The notes under the pieces: model-generated | The model's database searches: none | The model's input: the letters and a program-made list of their open reading frames with translations, nothing else | What the model was told of the DNA's origin: nothing | Shown: in pieces, positions 62,063 to 64,000 of the stretch | Numbering within the stretch: position 1 is the first letter of the stretch | Layout of the letters: the number at the start of each line of letters is the position of its first letter | Position numbers and translations under genes: made by a program | Source of the DNA: G965267605 sp965267605 | GTDB taxonomy: Bacteria; Bacteroidota; Bacteroidia; Flavobacteriales_E; Vicingaceae | DNA: 64,000 nucleotides | Direction: 5' to 3' | NCBI GenBank assembly: GCA_965267605.1 | Contig: OZ254088.1 | Coordinates: 3,224,001-3,288,000 of the forward strand

Positions 62063-63736
62063 ATGGAACTAACCTCGTTCGGACATATAGAATGGGCACC
62101 TCTTGAAAAACCTTTTATGGTGGGTGATCGGAAGATCGCAGACTGGTCTGTTGAGGTGGTATTTTTCGAAGGTGACCGGGAAGTTTGGCGAGAAGAATAT
62201 GCACTTGCTGAAGCGAAAGATCTTTACGAGCAGATCAGGAATGGGGAGCCTATTTTGTTGGACCACTGTTTTGTAAAGGACTTCTCCCTGACGGAATACC
62301 GCAAGCAGCAGGGACTTGGAGAAAGAGCCATCGTGAACATGAAATCGTTCCAGGCAAAGCATTGTTTCTTTCTTGGAGATACCGCAACCGATTTCTCTTA
62401 TGCGGGTGTAGAGGAACTAACGCTGGATTTTTCTGAGACCCTATTTTACAAAGGAGATGTGACCTTTTATGGGGCTGATTTCTCAGACGATGATTGCGTA
62501 TTTGCACGCACCAAATTCAAGACCGCTATGGTCAATTTCCAGTTTGCGAATTTCGGTACGGGCATTGTTGATTTTTCGGGTGCAAGATTTGAATGCGATC
62601 AGTTATCCTTTGTTAACACACAGTTTGGAGACGGTAAGGTCGTTTTCAAAGAGGCGAATTTCGGGAGTACCAACGTGAATTTCCTGTATGCCAAGTTCAA
62701 GGAAGGAGACATAACATTCGATAAAGCAGTCTTCAGAGGGGATGTGGATTTCCGTAAGGTGGAGTTCGACAACGGGAAATTTGATTTTCGAAGAGTTGAC
62801 TTTGGAGATGGCGAACTGACCTTTGAGGAAGCGGAATTCCAAAAGGGTAAGATCAGCTTTAAGTCATCCACATTTGGTACGGGAGAGATTTCCTTTAAGA
62901 TGGTCGACTTTGGAAAAGGGAGCGTTTCATTCGAGACCATTGATTTCGGTCAGGGCCCACTTCATTTTACGCAGGTAAAAGCTGAAGGACTGAATTTCAA
63001 AGGCAGTTATTTCAACAACCACGTTGACCTGCGGGTGGCAGAATGCCAGAGAATCGACCTCAGCGATACAGTGGTTAGAGACATCATCGATCTGAACCCC
63101 TTTGGCAATGATGTGCAGATTGGCACACTGAATATCAACGGAATGCGCAATATGGGAAGGTTATTTGTAGACTGGTATGGTAACAATGTTGTGCGCCTTA
63201 TTGGAGACCAGCCGAAAACTACACTAAGAGAGAAAGCAAATCAATTTAACCTTCTCAAGAACGACTTCAATAACAACGGACAGTATGACTATGAGGACAA
63301 GGCATATGTGATGTTCAAACGGTATGAGTCTAAAGCCAGATTGCAGGAAATGAAGAAGGGTTCAGGCTTCGATAAGCTAAGAGCTTACCCATTGTATTTC
63401 TTCAAAGACCTGGTCTTCGACAAGATGGGGTTGTATGCCACCAATCCTTTAAGGGTATTCACCAGCATGCTGGTTGTATTCTCTATTTACAGTGTGCTAT
63501 ACATCATTATTCCCATGGTTAGCGATGCAACGATCTCGTGCCCTGAACCTGAAACCGGTGTTGCCTCAGAGATCGGCAATGCGTTTTATTACAGTGCAAT
63601 CACCTTCCTAACAGTAGGTTATGGAGATTGCTTGCCCACAGGCATCCTCAAATGGCTGGCTCCATTGGAAGGCTGGATGGGGGTCTTCCTGATGTCTTAT
63701 TTCACAGTCGCCTTTGTGCGAAAGATCCTTCGTTAG
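62063..63736 (+). CDS. two-TM potassium channel with N-terminal 12-residue beta repeats
   Basis: A 557-residue channel. A cytosolic N-terminus (1-120) is followed by about fifteen units of 12 residues in which Phe recurs with alternating spacing 7 and 5 (residues about 123-302; e.g. FGDGELTFEEAEF), a right-handed beta-helix-like repeat related to but distinct from pentapeptide repeats. After a linker (303-460) comes a pore module: TM1 (about 465-484), selectivity filter TVGYGD (517-522) and TM2 (about 535-553). The subunit probably forms a tetrameric K+ channel gated by its repeat domain. It directly follows RidA and is divergent from the Kvbeta-like reductase. A loop DFNNNGQYDYED (401-412) looks EF-hand-like but is not convincing. 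Confidence 0.88.
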   Translation: MELTSFGHIEWAPLEKPFMVGDRKIADWSVEVVFFEGDREVWREEYALAEAKDLYEQIRNGEPILLDHCFVKDFSLTEYRKQQGLGERAIVNMKSFQAKHCFFLGDTATDFSYAGVEELTLDFSETLFYKGDVTFYGADFSDDDCVFARTKFKTAMVNFQFANFGTGIVDFSGARFECDQLSFVNTQFGDGKVVFKEANFGSTNVNFLYAKFKEGDITFDKAVFRGDVDFRKVEFDNGKFDFRRVDFGDGELTFEEAEFQKGKISFKSSTFGTGEISFKMVDFGKGSVSFETIDFGQGPLHFTQVKAEGLNFKGSYFNNHVDLRVAECQRIDLSDTVVRDIIDLNPFGNDVQIGTLNINGMRNMGRLFVDWYGNNVVRLIGDQPKTTLREKANQFNLLKNDFNNNGQYDYEDKAYVMFKRYESKARLQEMKKGSGFDKLRAYPLYFFKDLVFDKMGLYATNPLRVFTSMLVVFSIYSVLYIIIPMVSDATISCPEPETGVASEIGNAFYYSAITFLTVGYGDCLPTGILKWLAPLEGWMGVFLMSYFTVAFVRKILR

Positions 63737-63793
63737 AAAGGCATTTTTACGTTACCTCTTTTTATGTAAATTCGCTCTCCTTTAAAGGAAAAC

Positions 63794-64000
63794 GTGGCGA
63801 ATAAGTATAACGAATACAAGCAGTTGAACCTTCCTCAGATCGCTGAGGAAGTAATGAAGTATTGGGAGGAAAACAACGTTTTCGAACGCAGTATTTCGGA
63901 ACGTGAAGGAGCGAAACCATTTATCTTCTTTGAAGGTCCTCCTTCAGCAAATGGTCTCCCGGGTATTCATCACGCCATGGCGCGTTCCATCAAAGACATA
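63794..64000 (+). CDS. ileS: isoleucyl-tRNA synthetase, N-terminal part, cut by window edge
   Basis: GTG at 63794 opens a frame to the window end (69 codons). The sequence VANKYNEYKQLNLPQIAEEV, then FIFFEGPPSANGLPGIHHAM with the class I HIGH-type motif (GIHH), matches the start of the long Bacteroidota IleS. It charges tRNA-Ile with isoleucine in the cytosol. A TAAATTCG-like -7 element lies about 30 bases upstream; there is a weak AGGAAA before the start. Confidence 0.92.
   Translation, partial: MANKYNEYKQLNLPQIAEEVMKYWEENNVFERSISEREGAKPFIFFEGPPSANGLPGIHHAMARSIKDI

Noticed and set aside
63263..63298. EF-hand-like loop DFNNNGQYDYED in the channel linker
   Set aside because: Position 8 and the flanking helices are not EF-hand-like; related channel linkers have NGQYxxA-type sequences without calcium binding.
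1..64000. CRISPR arrays, rRNA genes, insertion sequences, prophage
   Set aside because: No regularly spaced direct repeats, rRNA motifs, transposases or phage structural genes were seen on reading the window.

Overview
The window is chromosomal DNA from a member of the Bacteroidota, most likely a free-living or marine Flavobacteriales-type bacterium (Cryomorphaceae/Crocinitomicaceae-like; this placement is inference). The evidence is nine complete secreted proteins ending in type IX secretion (T9SS) type A sorting domains, TPR histidine kinases paired with LytTR regulators, Omp28-type and FISUMP lipoproteins, scarce Shine-Dalgarno sequences, and TAnnTTTG-like promoter elements. I saw no rRNA, CRISPR array, prophage or insertion sequence. 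One intact tRNA (Ala, anticodon GGC) is present. Both edges cut a gene: a secreted surface protein on the left and ileS on the right.

Layout. 1-2.6 kb: a truncated surface protein and a conserved helical protein. 2.8-8.0 kb: a stress operon of three tandem-domain universal stress proteins, a helical protein, an eRF1-domain-like protein, a YflT-like protein and a dicarboxylate/amino-acid symporter, preceded by a perfect FNR-type box. 8.0-17.2 kb: a DUF4920 lipoprotein, an FG-GAP/SprB surface protein, a copper P-type ATPase with a group III truncated haemoglobin, an AI-2E family permease, a small 51-residue gene coupled to a hemerythrin/RIC-like protein, and small secreted proteins. This stretch reads as low-oxygen, NO and metal stress. 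17.4-20.0 kb: lipoproteins of unknown role. 20.3-26.6 kb: a TPR kinase/LytTR regulator pair with a run of small secreted proteins. 26.7-35.7 kb: an accessory block with six GNAT acetyltransferases, a TetR regulator, a class V aminotransferase, DinB, thioesterase, methyltransferase and monooxygenase-like proteins and an EamA exporter, nearly all in one tight + strand run. 35.9-38.8 kb: a second TPR kinase/LytTR pair. 38.9-50.7 kb: a dense field of T9SS cargo and beta-barrel or LamG proteins. 50.9-53.6 kb: a one-component sensor that joins a periplasmic propeller and Y_Y_Y domain to a cytoplasmic LytTR domain.

54.2-55.0 kb holds a GIY-YIG nuclease gene between an intact tRNA-Ala and a 3' remnant of a second tRNA-Ala. 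Decayed relatives of the flanking DNA recur at 35.7, 45.3 and 54.3 kb. 55.1-60.6 kb carries an Omp28-like lipoprotein, a fructosamine kinase family protein and two tandem glycine-rich surface proteins in which a glycine-rich domain appears to sit inside a split HYR domain.

60.6-63.7 kb is the most striking locus: an aldo/keto reductase closely resembling eukaryotic Kv channel beta subunits, divergent from RidA and a potassium channel with a very regular 12-residue Phe repeat in its N-terminal half. The pairing suggests a bacterial redox-linked potassium channel, which is inference and needs testing.
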